NCBI RefSeq assembly: GCF_004366355.1
Contig: NZ_SODV01000001.1
Coordinates: 2,666,001 to 2,730,000, forward strand
DNA from: Dinghuibacter silviterrae
GTDB taxonomy: Bacteria; Bacteroidota; Bacteroidia; Chitinophagales; Chitinophagaceae
Direction of reading: 5' to 3'
DNA: 64,000 nucleotides
In this document: one piece after another, positions 47,461 through 57,900 of the stretch
Layout of the letters: every line of letters begins with the position of its first letter
Numbering within the stretch: the stretch's first letter is position 1
Position numbers and translations under genes: made by a program
Notes under the pieces: generated by a model
The model's database searches: none
What the model saw: the letters and a program-made list of their open reading frames with translations, nothing else
What the model was told of the DNA's origin: nothing

Positions 47461-49080
47461 ATGGAAAAATATATACTGGCCCTGCTGGGCCTCCTGATGG
47501 CGGGCGCGCCGGCGGGCGCGCAAAACGCGGCGGCGCCTGCGCATCGCGCTGCCACCGCGGCGCCGGGGCCGGAGCGCCGGTCGGCGACCGCGCCGACGCG
47601 CCCGACGGTGGCCCCCGCGACGACCGCGGTGCCCTTCTATAACGTCCTCGCCTACGGCGCCATCGCCGACAGCGCACACTCGTGCACTGCCGCGATCAAG
47701 GCGGCGATAGACGCAGCGGAGCGCGCCGGCGGGGGAACCGTGTATTTCCCCGCGGGCCACTACCTCACGGGGCCGATCCGTTTGCGAAGCCACCTCACGC
47801 TTTTCCTGGACGCAGGGGCGGAGCTGGATTTCAGCGACCGCTTCGAAGACTATCTCCCGATGGTGCCCTCGCGCTGGGAGGGGACAAGCGTGCATAATTT
47901 TTCCCCCCTTTTATATGCCTTTGGGGACAGTTGCATCACGATCACGGGGCGGGGAACGGTCAACGGGAACGGTCGCCGGTGGTGGGACTTTGCCATGGGG
48001 AAAGGCGACACCAGCGGGCGCGCCCATTGGGCCGCTATCTTTACGGCAAACAACGTGGGCATCGTCAAACCGGATGACTCGGCCTGGATGGAAAGGGGCT
48101 TTCTCCGGCCGCCTTGTGTGCAGTTCCTGCATTGCAGCAACGTCCTGCTCCAGGGGGTGACCTTCCGCAACCCGCCCTTCTGGACCATCAACCCGGAGTT
48201 TTGTACCAACGTCACCGTTACCGGGGTGACCATCGCCAACCCGAAGTCACCCAATACGGATGGCATTAATCCGGAATCCTGCCGGTATGTCCATATTTCC
48301 GACTGCCATATCAGCGCAGGGGACGACTGTGTGACGATCAAAAGTGGGAAGGACAGGGACGGCCGTAACCTGGCGGCGCCTTGCGAGGACATTACCATTA
48401 CGAACTGCACCATGCTGGCCGGGCATGGGGGCGTGACCATCGGGAGCGAAATGAGCGGGGACGTCCGACGCGTGGTGGTTTCCAACTGCGTGTTTGACGG
48501 CACGGACCGGGGTATCCGTATCAAAACGGGGCGCGGTCGAGGCGGGATCGTCGAGGACGTGCGCGTGGAGAACGTGATCATGGACCACATAAAAACCCAG
48601 GCGATCGTCCTGGACATGCAATACGGGGGCTCGCGGCCGGAAGCGGTTTCGGAACGCACGCCGCGGTTCCAAAACTTTACCTTCAGCCACATTACGGGTT
48701 CCGCAGCCGTGGCGGGGCTTATCAACGGCCTGGAAGAAATGCCACCCGATGACATCGTGCTGGACGACGTTCAACTGGAGGCGGAGACCGGGTTTGTCCT
48801 CCACCACGCCGGTCGCGTTGCGTTTCACCAGGTGCGTATCCATACGCGGCGCGGTCCCGCCGTCGATGCGGATTCCGTGCGTCAGCTGGAGCTGGATGGG
48901 GTGACCGATCCGCAGCCCTTGCAGGGGGTGCCCGTGCTGCGGCTGGGGCGTGTCGATCGTGTGCTGGTGCACAATTGCTGGGCGGCGGAGGGCACGGATA
49001 TCTTTTTGCAAAGCGAGGGCAAGGTTTTCCTGTTGGCAAATGAGCTTGGCAGGGCCAAAGTAGTGGAGGGCAAGCCATGA
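47461..49080 (+). CDS. GH28 polygalacturonase-family enzyme
   Basis: The 539-residue protein has a signal peptide ending near AGAQ and a low-complexity Ala/Pro/Thr linker to about residue 57. The parallel beta-helix starts with FYNVLAYGAIADSAHSCTAAIKAAIDAAERAGGGTVYFPAGHYLTGPI. All GH28 motifs are present: NTDGINPES, AGDDCVTIKSG, GHGGVTIGSEMSG and GIRIKTGRGRGG. The enzyme hydrolyses alpha-linked galacturonic acid, alone or next to rhamnose, from the non-reducing end in many Bacteroidota members. The ATG follows the previous stop by two bases, and the stop overlaps the fusion gene at 49077. Confidence 0.93.
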   Translation: MEKYILALLGLLMAGAPAGAQNAAAPAHRAATAAPGPERRSATAPTRPTVAPATTAVPFYNVLAYGAIADSAHSCTAAIKAAIDAAERAGGGTVYFPAGHYLTGPIRLRSHLTLFLDAGAELDFSDRFEDYLPMVPSRWEGTSVHNFSPLLYAFGDSCITITGRGTVNGNGRRWWDFAMGKGDTSGRAHWAAIFTANNVGIVKPDDSAWMERGFLRPPCVQFLHCSNVLLQGVTFRNPPFWTINPEFCTNVTVTGVTIANPKSPNTDGINPESCRYVHISDCHISAGDDCVTIKSGKDRDGRNLAAPCEDITITNCTMLAGHGGVTIGSEMSGDVRRVVVSNCVFDGTDRGIRIKTGRGRGGIVEDVRVENVIMDHIKTQAIVLDMQYGGSRPEAVSERTPRFQNFTFSHITGSAAVAGLINGLEEMPPDDIVLDDVQLEAETGFVLHHAGRVAFHQVRIHTRRGPAVDADSVRQLELDGVTDPQPLQGVPVLRLGRVDRVLVHNCWAAEGTDIFLQSEGKVFLLANELGRAKVVEGKP

Positions 49081-52000
49081 GACGGCTGGGGTACCTGCTT
49101 GCGGCGCTAGTGGCGTTGGCGCTTACGCGCGAGCCCCGGTCTGACGGTCGCGCCGGTGCACAGGTCGCAGGGCCCGTCGATCGCATTGGCGCGATGAAGG
49201 CTGCCGGGCAAAATGGCGCGCGGGCGGCGGCGCCGCCACCCGACGGCGACACCCTCCTCCTCTGGTACACCCACCCCGCCCGCGGGTGGACCGAAGCCCT
49301 GCCCATCGGCAATGGCCGGTTGGGCGCCATGATCTATGGGGGCGTGGACACCGAGCACCTCCAGTTCAACGAGGCGACGCTTTGGACCGGCGGCCCCCGT
49401 AGCTACCAGCGGCCGGACGCCCACCTATACCTAAAGCCCATCCGGAAGCTCCTCGCGGAGGGCCGGCAGGATTCGGCGATGGCCCTCGCGGAGCAGCATT
49501 TTATGGGGGCCAAAGACAAAAGCGATTCGGTGTATGCGCTTCAAAAAACCGCCTGGCTGCGCAAAGTCCGTTCAGACACCAGCGGCGCAACGGCTGCGGA
49601 CGAGGACTGGCCCACCATGCCCATCCCCACGCTTAACGGCTGGGAGACGGAAGGATTGGAAGGGGTAGACGGGGCGCTTTGGTTTCACCGTTCGTTTGTT
49701 GCACCCGATGACTGGAAGGGAAAGGACCTTGTCCTGGACCTCGGCAAAATCAGGGACGAGGATTTTACCTACGTCAACGGCGTTCGCGTCGGCGCGGGGG
49801 AGGGTATCAACAACAAACGCAGGTATATTATAAAAGCGGGTATCGTACGACCGGGGGTGAACCGGATTTCCGTTCAGGTTATTAACTATTTTGATAAAGG
49901 CGGACTGGTGGGGGTAAAGGGGAGCCAGCCCACCCTGGAAATATCCGCAGGGTCGGGCACGCCCGTCTCGCTCCGGGGTTCCTGGAAATACCATATCCAG
50001 GATGAGAACCCGCCGTCTTATCCGCAGTACGAGGCCAGCTACCAGCCCTTTGGGGATGTGCTGTTGGAGGACCATGCCACCGGCGAGGCGAAGGATTACC
50101 GCCGCTCATTGAACCTGGACGACGCGACCGGCCTGGTCTCGTATACACGGGCCGGGGTGCACTATACGCGGACCTATTTTGCGGGCGAGGATGGGATCGT
50201 GATGCGTCTTCGCGCGGACCGGCGGGGTGCGTTGCGTTTTACCGCATTGCTACAGACGCCGCACCGGGAGCACCGGATCTTTCGGGTGGATGAGCATACC
50301 CTGGGGCTTTCGCTAAAAGTCCGGGACGGGGTTATGCGGGGTGTCAGCTACCTGCGCGTGCAAGCAAAGGGTGGGCATGTCACCGCAACAAGCGACGGCC
50401 TGAACGTAGATGGCGCAGACGAGGTCACGCTGTACCTGGTCGCCGCGACCAACTTCAAAAACTACAAGGATGTATCGGCAGACCCAATAAAACGTTGCAA
50501 CACGGCTTTACAACACGTGGACGAAGACACTTACGCCGCCCACGTCCGGGCCTATCGCTATTTATTCGATGGCTTCCACCTGAACCTGGGGCATGGCCCG
50601 AACGAAAACCTCCCGACAAACGAGCGCATTAAAAATTTTACCGAAAAAGACGACCCCTCCCTGGTCGCCCTCTACCTGCAGTACGCGCGATACCTGCTGA
50701 TCTCGTCGTCGATGCCGGGGACCGGGGCCGCAAACCTCCAGGGTATCTGGAACAACCTGCTTACGCCGCCCTGGGGCAGCAAGTATACGACCAATATCAA
50801 CCTGGAGATGAACTACTGGCCGGTGGACGAGCTGCACCTTTCCGGTTGTGCGGAACCGTTATTCCGGCTGATTGGGGAGGTGGCCGAGGCAGGGAAAGCC
50901 ACCGCGAAAGATTATTACGACGCGCCGGGCTGGGTGCTCCACCACAATACCGACCAATGGAGGGGGACAGCGCCCATTAATGCGTCCACCCACGGTATAT
51001 GGGTCAGCGGGGGCGCGTGGCTTTGTCACCATATCTGGGACCACTTCCGCTATACACAGGACACGGGCTGGCTTCAGAAAGAATACCCGGTGATGCGGTC
51101 TGCGGCTGACTTCGCATGCCACTTCCTGGTACCGGATCCACAGACGGGCTGGTTGATCAGCACCCCGTCCAATTCACCGGAACATGGGGGACTTGTCGCC
51201 GGGCCCACCATGGATCACCAGATCATCCGGGATTTGTTGACCAACTGTATCGCCGCGTCCCGGGTGCTCCGCGTGGACTCCGCGCTCCGCGGGCGTTGGG
51301 CGTCGACCCGTGACCGGATCGCGCCCAACCGGATCGGCCGCTATGGACAGCTCCAGGAGTGGCTGGAGGACAAGGACGATACCGCGGACGAACACCGGCA
51401 CGTCTCCCATTTGTGGGGCGTTTACCCGGGTACCGACATCACCTGGGCGGACAGCGCCCTCCTGCGCGCCGCCCGCACCTCCCTCCGGTACCGGGGCGAC
51501 GGGGGAACGGGTTGGAGTCTTGCCTGGAAGGTGAACCTGCTCGCGCGTTTCCGCGAAGGCGATCACGCCCTTCGGCTCCTCGACAAATTATTATCTCCCG
51601 CGGACGATGGGGCGGGGGAAAAGGGAGGCGTATACCCCAACCTTTTTGACGCCCATCCCCCCTTCCAGATCGACGGCAACTTTGGCGGCGCCGCGGGCAT
51701 CGCGGAAATGCTTGTCCAAAGCCAGGGCACCGGCATCGACCTGCTTCCGGCGTTGCCCGCGGCCTGGGCGAACGGGTCCGTCGACGGATTGGGCGCCCGG
51801 GGCGGATTCACACTGGCGTTGCAATGGTCAGCCGGGGCATTGACGCGCGCGGTGGTGCACGCGGCCGCGAACGGCCCCTGTACATTGGTCTACCACGGAC
51901 AGGTGGTACGCTTTGACGCGCGCCGGGGCGTATCCTATTTGTTTGACGGGACGCTGACCAGTGTGGGTACCGTTATCGACGGCTGGCATGCGGAGCTGCA

Positions 52001-54965
52001 TCCCGAAGCGGGTCCGCGCGTGGATTTCCGCATGGACGAGGACTGGCGGACGGTCATGGATCCGAAGAACCAGCACGCATTCGACGGGTTTGAGCGACCG
52101 GGCTTTCCCGAAAGCGCCTGGAAGCGCGTCAGCGTCCCCCACAACTGGGATGATTACGGAGGCTACCGGCGGCTGGTTCACGGCAACCTCCACGGATACG
52201 CCTGGTACCGGAAGATTTTTTTTGCACCGATGCTGAGGAAAGACCAGCGGTGCTTTTTGTATTTCGAAGGCGTCGGCTCCTACGCCACCGTATGGGTAAA
52301 CGGGGTCCTCGTTGGTACACATGCCGGGGGACGGACGACATTTACACTGGACGTTACGCGGGCGCTGCACCATGGGGTCAACCTGTTGGCGGTGCGCGCC
52401 GACCACCCGGCTTTTATAACGGACCTTCCCTGGGTGTGCGGCGGCTGCTCTGATGACCGGGGATTTTCCGAAGGCTCACAGCCCATGGGCATCTTCCGGC
52501 CGGTACACCTCCTGGTGACGGGAGCGGTGCACGTGGCGCCTTTCGGGGTGCATCTTTGGAACGAGGATACGAGTGGACGGGTGCATGCGGAGGTGGACGT
52601 CACCAACGATGACGATCAACCAAGGCGGTTAACCGTCACCGTTAACGGGACGGAGATCGCCGGGGCGCAACTACAGGCCGGAGAAACAAAAACGCTGCGG
52701 GGAGACATCATCATACGTGAACCGCACCTTTGGTCCCCGGAGGACCCGTTCCAGTATAAGGCGGTCGCGCAAATACGCGCGGATGGAATCATCACCGATC
52801 AGGTCACGACCCCGTTTGGCATCCGGACCATCACCTGGGAAAAGCATCGCCTGTTGGTCAACGGCCGCCCCGTTTTTATCAACGGGATTGCGGAGTATGA
52901 GCACCGCCTCGGCGGCAGCCACGCCTTCGAGGAAGCGGAGATCCGCGCCCGCGCCGGGATGATCCGCGCCGCGGGTTTTAACGCGTTCCGGGACGCCCAC
53001 CAGCCGCACAACCTTTTATATGGCCAGATATGGGATAGTACGGGTCTGTTGTGGTGGCCGCAGTTTTCCGCCCATATATGGTTCGATACGCCAGCCTTCC
53101 GGCAAAACTTCCTTCGCCTGCTGACCGACTGGATAAGGGAAAGACGCAACGAACCCTCCGTTATCCTTTGGGGGCTCCAGAACGAAAGCCACCTCCCGGC
53201 GGACTTTGCCCGTCTTTGCGTGGATACGATCCGGAAGCTCGATCCCACGGCCTCGATCCAGCGACTCGTAACGACCTGCAACGGGGGCGAAGGGACCGAC
53301 TGGGACGTCCCGCAAAACTGGACGGGCACCTATGGAGGAGATCCCGCGACGTACGCCTCGGACTTAAAACGGCAGGTCCTCGTGGGTGAGTACGGCGCAT
53401 GGCGGACCACCGATCTGCACACCGAAGGCCCCTTCATCGCCAAGGGACCTTATAGTGAGGAGCGGATGGACCAGTTGCTGGAGATGAAGCTCAACGCCGC
53501 CGATTCGGTGCGCGCGGACGCCGTGGGACAGTTCTTTTGGTTGTTCTCTTCCCACGACAATCCCGGGAGGGTGCAGAGTGGGGAAGGCTTGAGGGAGTTG
53601 GACCGGATCGGGCCTGTCAATTACAAGGGACTCCTGACGGAATGGGGCGAACCAGTTGATGCCTATTACTTGTTTCGTGCCCATTTGACGCGCGGCCTGG
53701 CCGCCGCGGCGGCGCACGGCCCGGGCTCCGGCGGCGCCGCCGGCCCTATGGTGTACATCGTGTCCCACACCTGGCCCGACCGCTGGAAAGAACCCGGAAT
53801 AAAAAACAACATCACCATCTTCTCCAACTGCGACGAGGTCGAACTCTTTAACGACGTGAACGCCATATCCCTGGGCCGCAAACGCCCGCCGTTTCGCTGG
53901 GACAGCGTGGACGTACAGTATAACGTATTGTATGCAAAAGGATATATCGGTGGCAAAGTCGTGGCGTCGGACTCCATTGTACTGAGGCATTTACCGGCGG
54001 CGCCCCACTTCGACGACCTGTATGCGGGCAGCACTGCGCTGACGGCACCCGCGCCCGGTTATTACTATTGGTACCGCGTCCATTGCGGCGGTCCCGCTTA
54101 TACGGACCGGCAGGGCAATACCTGGATGGCCGACCGGGAGCGGCACACCGACACCAGTTGGGGCTCCTCCTCCTGGACGGACGACTACCCGGGGTTACCG
54201 GCCAGCTTTGCCAGCCAGCGTCAGATTTTTGACCCCGTCCGGGGAACAACCGACTGGCCGTTGTTCCAGACTTTCCGGTATGGCAGGGACAAGTTAAGGT
54301 ATACATTCCCGCTCCCCGACGGGGACTACCGGGTGGAACTGTATTTTATGGAACCCTGGTATGGAGAGGGCGGAGGCGTGGATGCCACGGGCTGGCGGCT
54401 TTTTGACGTCGCCTTTAATGGGGAAACGGTGCTGCAAGACGTGGACCTTTGGAAAGAAGCGGGGACCCATGGGGCCGTCAAAAAAGTCGTCACCGCCCAC
54501 GTCAGCGGAGGGCGCCTGGACCTCTCTTTCCCAAGGGTAGCCGCAGGCCAGGCGGTGATCAGCGCGATCGCCATCGCCGGGCACGAAACCGGGATCCCCG
54601 CCGGTTCCGATGGCCCCGTTATCCATTGGCTCGATAACGACACCATCGGCACCCCGGCCTACGACGTACGGTCTTCAAAAAGCTATGCGCCCGACAGCGC
54701 GAATACCTGGCACTTTACGCTGGGGGTAGCGGATACATATTCGCTGACGGTACGCTATATCAATACGAAGGGCCCGGCAGCGGGCATGCTGACGCTGATG
54801 GATGCCGGCGGAGTCGTGTTGAAAAAAGAACAATTGACATTCAAACCCACAGCCACCGGGAAAAAAGGAAGCGTGTTGACGGATACCGGCGGCATGATCA
54901 ACGCGGGAGCGTATACGGTCCGGGTAACCGGGGATGTTCAATGCGTCGCCCTCGACGTACAATAA
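49077..54965 (+). CDS. GH95-GH2-malectin-like multi-enzyme fusion
   Basis: The 1962-residue secreted protein has three parts. Residues about 55-970 form a GH95 enzyme: WTEALPIGNGRLGAMIYGG, NINLEMNYWPVDELHLSGCAEPL, acid Glu702 in TPSNSPEHGG, DEHRHVSHLWGVYPGTDI and GGTGWSLAWK. Its N-domain is interrupted near 160-315 by a jelly-roll insert (WFHRSFVAPDDWKGKDLVLDLGKI) like that of sialate O-acetylesterases. Residues about 984-1600 are a GH2 enzyme with acid/base Glu1370 (WGLQNES) and nucleophile Glu1438 (VGEYGAW). A malectin-like domain (GDYRVELYFMEPWYGEGG) and a terminal CBM-like domain follow from about 1650. GH95 removes L-fucose or L-galactose; the GH2 substrate is unclear. Confidence 0.9.
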   Translation: MRRLGYLLAALVALALTREPRSDGRAGAQVAGPVDRIGAMKAAGQNGARAAAPPPDGDTLLLWYTHPARGWTEALPIGNGRLGAMIYGGVDTEHLQFNEATLWTGGPRSYQRPDAHLYLKPIRKLLAEGRQDSAMALAEQHFMGAKDKSDSVYALQKTAWLRKVRSDTSGATAADEDWPTMPIPTLNGWETEGLEGVDGALWFHRSFVAPDDWKGKDLVLDLGKIRDEDFTYVNGVRVGAGEGINNKRRYIIKAGIVRPGVNRISVQVINYFDKGGLVGVKGSQPTLEISAGSGTPVSLRGSWKYHIQDENPPSYPQYEASYQPFGDVLLEDHATGEAKDYRRSLNLDDATGLVSYTRAGVHYTRTYFAGEDGIVMRLRADRRGALRFTALLQTPHREHRIFRVDEHTLGLSLKVRDGVMRGVSYLRVQAKGGHVTATSDGLNVDGADEVTLYLVAATNFKNYKDVSADPIKRCNTALQHVDEDTYAAHVRAYRYLFDGFHLNLGHGPNENLPTNERIKNFTEKDDPSLVALYLQYARYLLISSSMPGTGAANLQGIWNNLLTPPWGSKYTTNINLEMNYWPVDELHLSGCAEPLFRLIGEVAEAGKATAKDYYDAPGWVLHHNTDQWRGTAPINASTHGIWVSGGAWLCHHIWDHFRYTQDTGWLQKEYPVMRSAADFACHFLVPDPQTGWLISTPSNSPEHGGLVAGPTMDHQIIRDLLTNCIAASRVLRVDSALRGRWASTRDRIAPNRIGRYGQLQEWLEDKDDTADEHRHVSHLWGVYPGTDITWADSALLRAARTSLRYRGDGGTGWSLAWKVNLLARFREGDHALRLLDKLLSPADDGAGEKGGVYPNLFDAHPPFQIDGNFGGAAGIAEMLVQSQGTGIDLLPALPAAWANGSVDGLGARGGFTLALQWSAGALTRAVVHAAANGPCTLVYHGQVVRFDARRGVSYLFDGTLTSVGTVIDGWHAELHPEAGPRVDFRMDEDWRTVMDPKNQHAFDGFERPGFPESAWKRVSVPHNWDDYGGYRRLVHGNLHGYAWYRKIFFAPMLRKDQRCFLYFEGVGSYATVWVNGVLVGTHAGGRTTFTLDVTRALHHGVNLLAVRADHPAFITDLPWVCGGCSDDRGFSEGSQPMGIFRPVHLLVTGAVHVAPFGVHLWNEDTSGRVHAEVDVTNDDDQPRRLTVTVNGTEIAGAQLQAGETKTLRGDIIIREPHLWSPEDPFQYKAVAQIRADGIITDQVTTPFGIRTITWEKHRLLVNGRPVFINGIAEYEHRLGGSHAFEEAEIRARAGMIRAAGFNAFRDAHQPHNLLYGQIWDSTGLLWWPQFSAHIWFDTPAFRQNFLRLLTDWIRERRNEPSVILWGLQNESHLPADFARLCVDTIRKLDPTASIQRLVTTCNGGEGTDWDVPQNWTGTYGGDPATYASDLKRQVLVGEYGAWRTTDLHTEGPFIAKGPYSEERMDQLLEMKLNAADSVRADAVGQFFWLFSSHDNPGRVQSGEGLRELDRIGPVNYKGLLTEWGEPVDAYYLFRAHLTRGLAAAAAHGPGSGGAAGPMVYIVSHTWPDRWKEPGIKNNITIFSNCDEVELFNDVNAISLGRKRPPFRWDSVDVQYNVLYAKGYIGGKVVASDSIVLRHLPAAPHFDDLYAGSTALTAPAPGYYYWYRVHCGGPAYTDRQGNTWMADRERHTDTSWGSSSWTDDYPGLPASFASQRQIFDPVRGTTDWPLFQTFRYGRDKLRYTFPLPDGDYRVELYFMEPWYGEGGGVDATGWRLFDVAFNGETVLQDVDLWKEAGTHGAVKKVVTAHVSGGRLDLSFPRVAAGQAVISAIAIAGHETGIPAGSDGPVIHWLDNDTIGTPAYDVRSSKSYAPDSANTWHFTLGVADTYSLTVRYINTKGPAAGMLTLMDAGGVVLKKEQLTFKPTATGKKGSVLTDTGGMINAGAYTVRVTGDVQCVALDVQ

Positions 54966-54973
54966 AGCATAAG

Positions 54974-57900
54974 ATGAAAAGCGGATATATTTTTTGGGGT
55001 TTCCTGCTGTGTAGCGGCCTGCTCCGGGCGCAAAGGGTAGACCAACTCCGGATGCGGGACGGCCGGCTCAGCTGGGCACTTGTATCGGAGGAAAAGAACG
55101 TAAAGCAGACGGCTTACCAGGTCATTGTCGACGGGTATTGGGATTCAAAAAAAGTGAGTGACTGGCGGTCCCTCCATATACCCTACCGCGGCAAACCGTT
55201 GCCACCGGCCACGACGTACACCTGGAAGGTGCGCGTTTGGGACAACCACGGCCACGTCTCTCCCTGGAGCGCACCCGCCACCGGGCAAACGGGGTTGTCC
55301 AACACAAGCGACTGGAAGGGCGCCGCGTGGATCGCCTACGAGGCGCTGCCGGACACGGCCCTGTGTCTGCCCGGTCAGAAGAAGCGAAAGGTCCCGGAGG
55401 ACGTGCTGCCACAGTTTGAAAAAGTGTTGCGTATTCGTTCGCCCCTTTTACGGGCAACCGCTTTTGTCTGCGGCCTTGGTCAGTTCGAGCTAAAAGTGAA
55501 CGGCGAAAAAGTGGGCGACCACTTCCTCGATCCGGGTTGGACCCGGTATGACAAGGAAGCGGTGTATGTGCCCCTCGATATGCACTTGAAAACCGGGTCG
55601 GATACACTGACGGTGTCGTTGGGCAACGGGTTCCTGTATACGCCCTCGGAACGCTACCGCAAGCTCACCGGGGTATACGGTTATCCAAAGGTGAAAGCCC
55701 TTTTCCATCTGGAGTACGTGGATGGTCATACCGAAGACATCGTAACCGATGCCAGCTGGAAAACGGCACCTTCCCCGACGGTTTTTAGCAGCATCTATGG
55801 AGGAGAGGACTATGACGCCCGGTTGGAAGACGCGCCCAACTGGAAACCCGCGGTCGTGGTGGACGGTCCGCCTGTGCACGAACAGGAGGAAGCGCCGCTA
55901 AAGGTGACGGAGGTATTTGCCCCCCGGTCCGTAAAACAGATCCGTCCGGACGCCTGGGTCTACGACCTCGGTCAGAACATGTCGGGCATCGCCGAGCTCG
56001 CTGTACAGGGGCGACGGGGGGATACGGTCAGGATTTACCCGGGTGAGCTGGTGCACGAAGACGGTAGCGTCAACCAGCACGCGACGGGCTCCCCCTATTA
56101 CTGGACGTACATTCTTAAGGGCGACGGAGTGGAGACCTGGCGGCCGAAGTTTACCTACTATGGGTTCCGTTACCTGGAGGTGGTGGGCGCCGCGCCCGCG
56201 GACGCGGACGCCTCGCCCACGCCCGCGGACGCCACGAGCGGTCGCGCGACCCTGGTATCGGTCCGCGGCCTCCACACCCGGAACGCCGCCGACAGCACAG
56301 GCTCGTTCACGTGTTCGAACGAACTGTTCAACCGCATCTACACCCTGATCCGCTGGGGCATCCAAAACAATATGGCGAGCGTGCTCACCGACTGCCCCCA
56401 CCGGGAAAAACTCGGCTGGCTCGAACAAACCCACCTGATGGGGAATTCGATCCAATATAACTATGACTTGTCCGCGCTGTACCGGAAGATGGCGCACGAC
56501 ATGATCACGTCCCAGACCCCCGATGGCCTGGTCCCGGAAATCGCCCCCGAGTTTACGGTATTCGGAGAACCCTTCCGGGATTCCCCGGAGTGGGGGAGTG
56601 CCTGTGTCCTCCTGCCCTGGTCCCTGTATTGCTGGTATGGCGACTCGGACATCGTCCGGGAGTGCTACCCAATGATGCGCCGGTACATGACCTACCTCGC
56701 CGGCAAAGCGGATCACTATATACTGACGCAGGGGCTGGGCGACTGGTACGACCTGGGGCCTAACCCCCCGGGGTACGCGCAATTGACGCCCCAGGGGCTC
56801 ACGGCCACGGCGTTCTATTACAACGACGCGGTAGTGCTGGCAAAGGTCGCCGCCTTGCTGGGGCGGGGCGATGAGGCGAGGGCGTATACCGCGCTGGCGG
56901 GGAACATTCGCGAAGCGTTTAATGAGCGGTTTTTCCACGCGGGCGCCGCCGCGGCCGACAGCGCCTACTACGGCACCAACAGCCAAACCGCGAACGCCAT
57001 GGCCCTCACCCTGGGCCTGGTCGACCCCAAGTATCGAACGGCCGTGCTGGCAAACCTCGTACGCGATGTCCGGGCGCGCGGTCTCACCGCCGGGGACATC
57101 GGGTATCACTACCTGGTGCGCGCGCTCGCAGAGAACAGCGTGCTGTATGATCTGAACAACCAAAGCAGCCAACCGGGGTACGGCTACCAGCTTGCCAAAG
57201 GCGCCACGGCGCTGACGGAGTCCTGGCAGGCCTTGCCCACGGTATCGAACGACCACCTGATGCTGGGACACCTCATGGAATGGTTTTTTGAAGACCTGGC
57301 CGGGATCCGTGCGGAAGACGTGGCCTATCACCGCATCCGCATAGCGCCCATGCCCGTGGGGGACCTGACGTCGGTGTCCGCCAGTTACCGGTCGGCGTAT
57401 GGATGGATCATCAGCGCCTGGTCGATGGAAGGGAATGACTTTGTGCTCAAGGTGCATATACCCGCGAACACCAGCGCGGTTATATCGCTGCCAAAACGAA
57501 TCAGCCACGAGGTCGGATCGGGTGATTACGTATTCAAAGTCAAAAACTATGCCGGTCAAGTGCCGGACAGCGTCATGCAAGCGGTGTACACGCGGGTGCG
57601 GACGCCTTATAAATACGGTCTTGTTATCGCGCCGAAGGACAATGATAAAAAGATCGACTGCCCTACGGTATTTCGAAAGGACTCCACCTGGTTTATGACC
57701 TACCTGGAGTTTAACGGAAGGGGTTACCAAACGTGGCTGGCGCGGAGCACGGACCTGCTGCACTGGTCTACGCTGGGGAAGGTACTGCCGTTTCCCGCGG
57801 ATACAACACGCTGGGACGCCCACCAGCAGGCCGGGTACGCGGGGTTGGAGGACCTGACCTTCGGGGGCTCCTATCGCCTGGATAAGTACCAGGGACGGTA

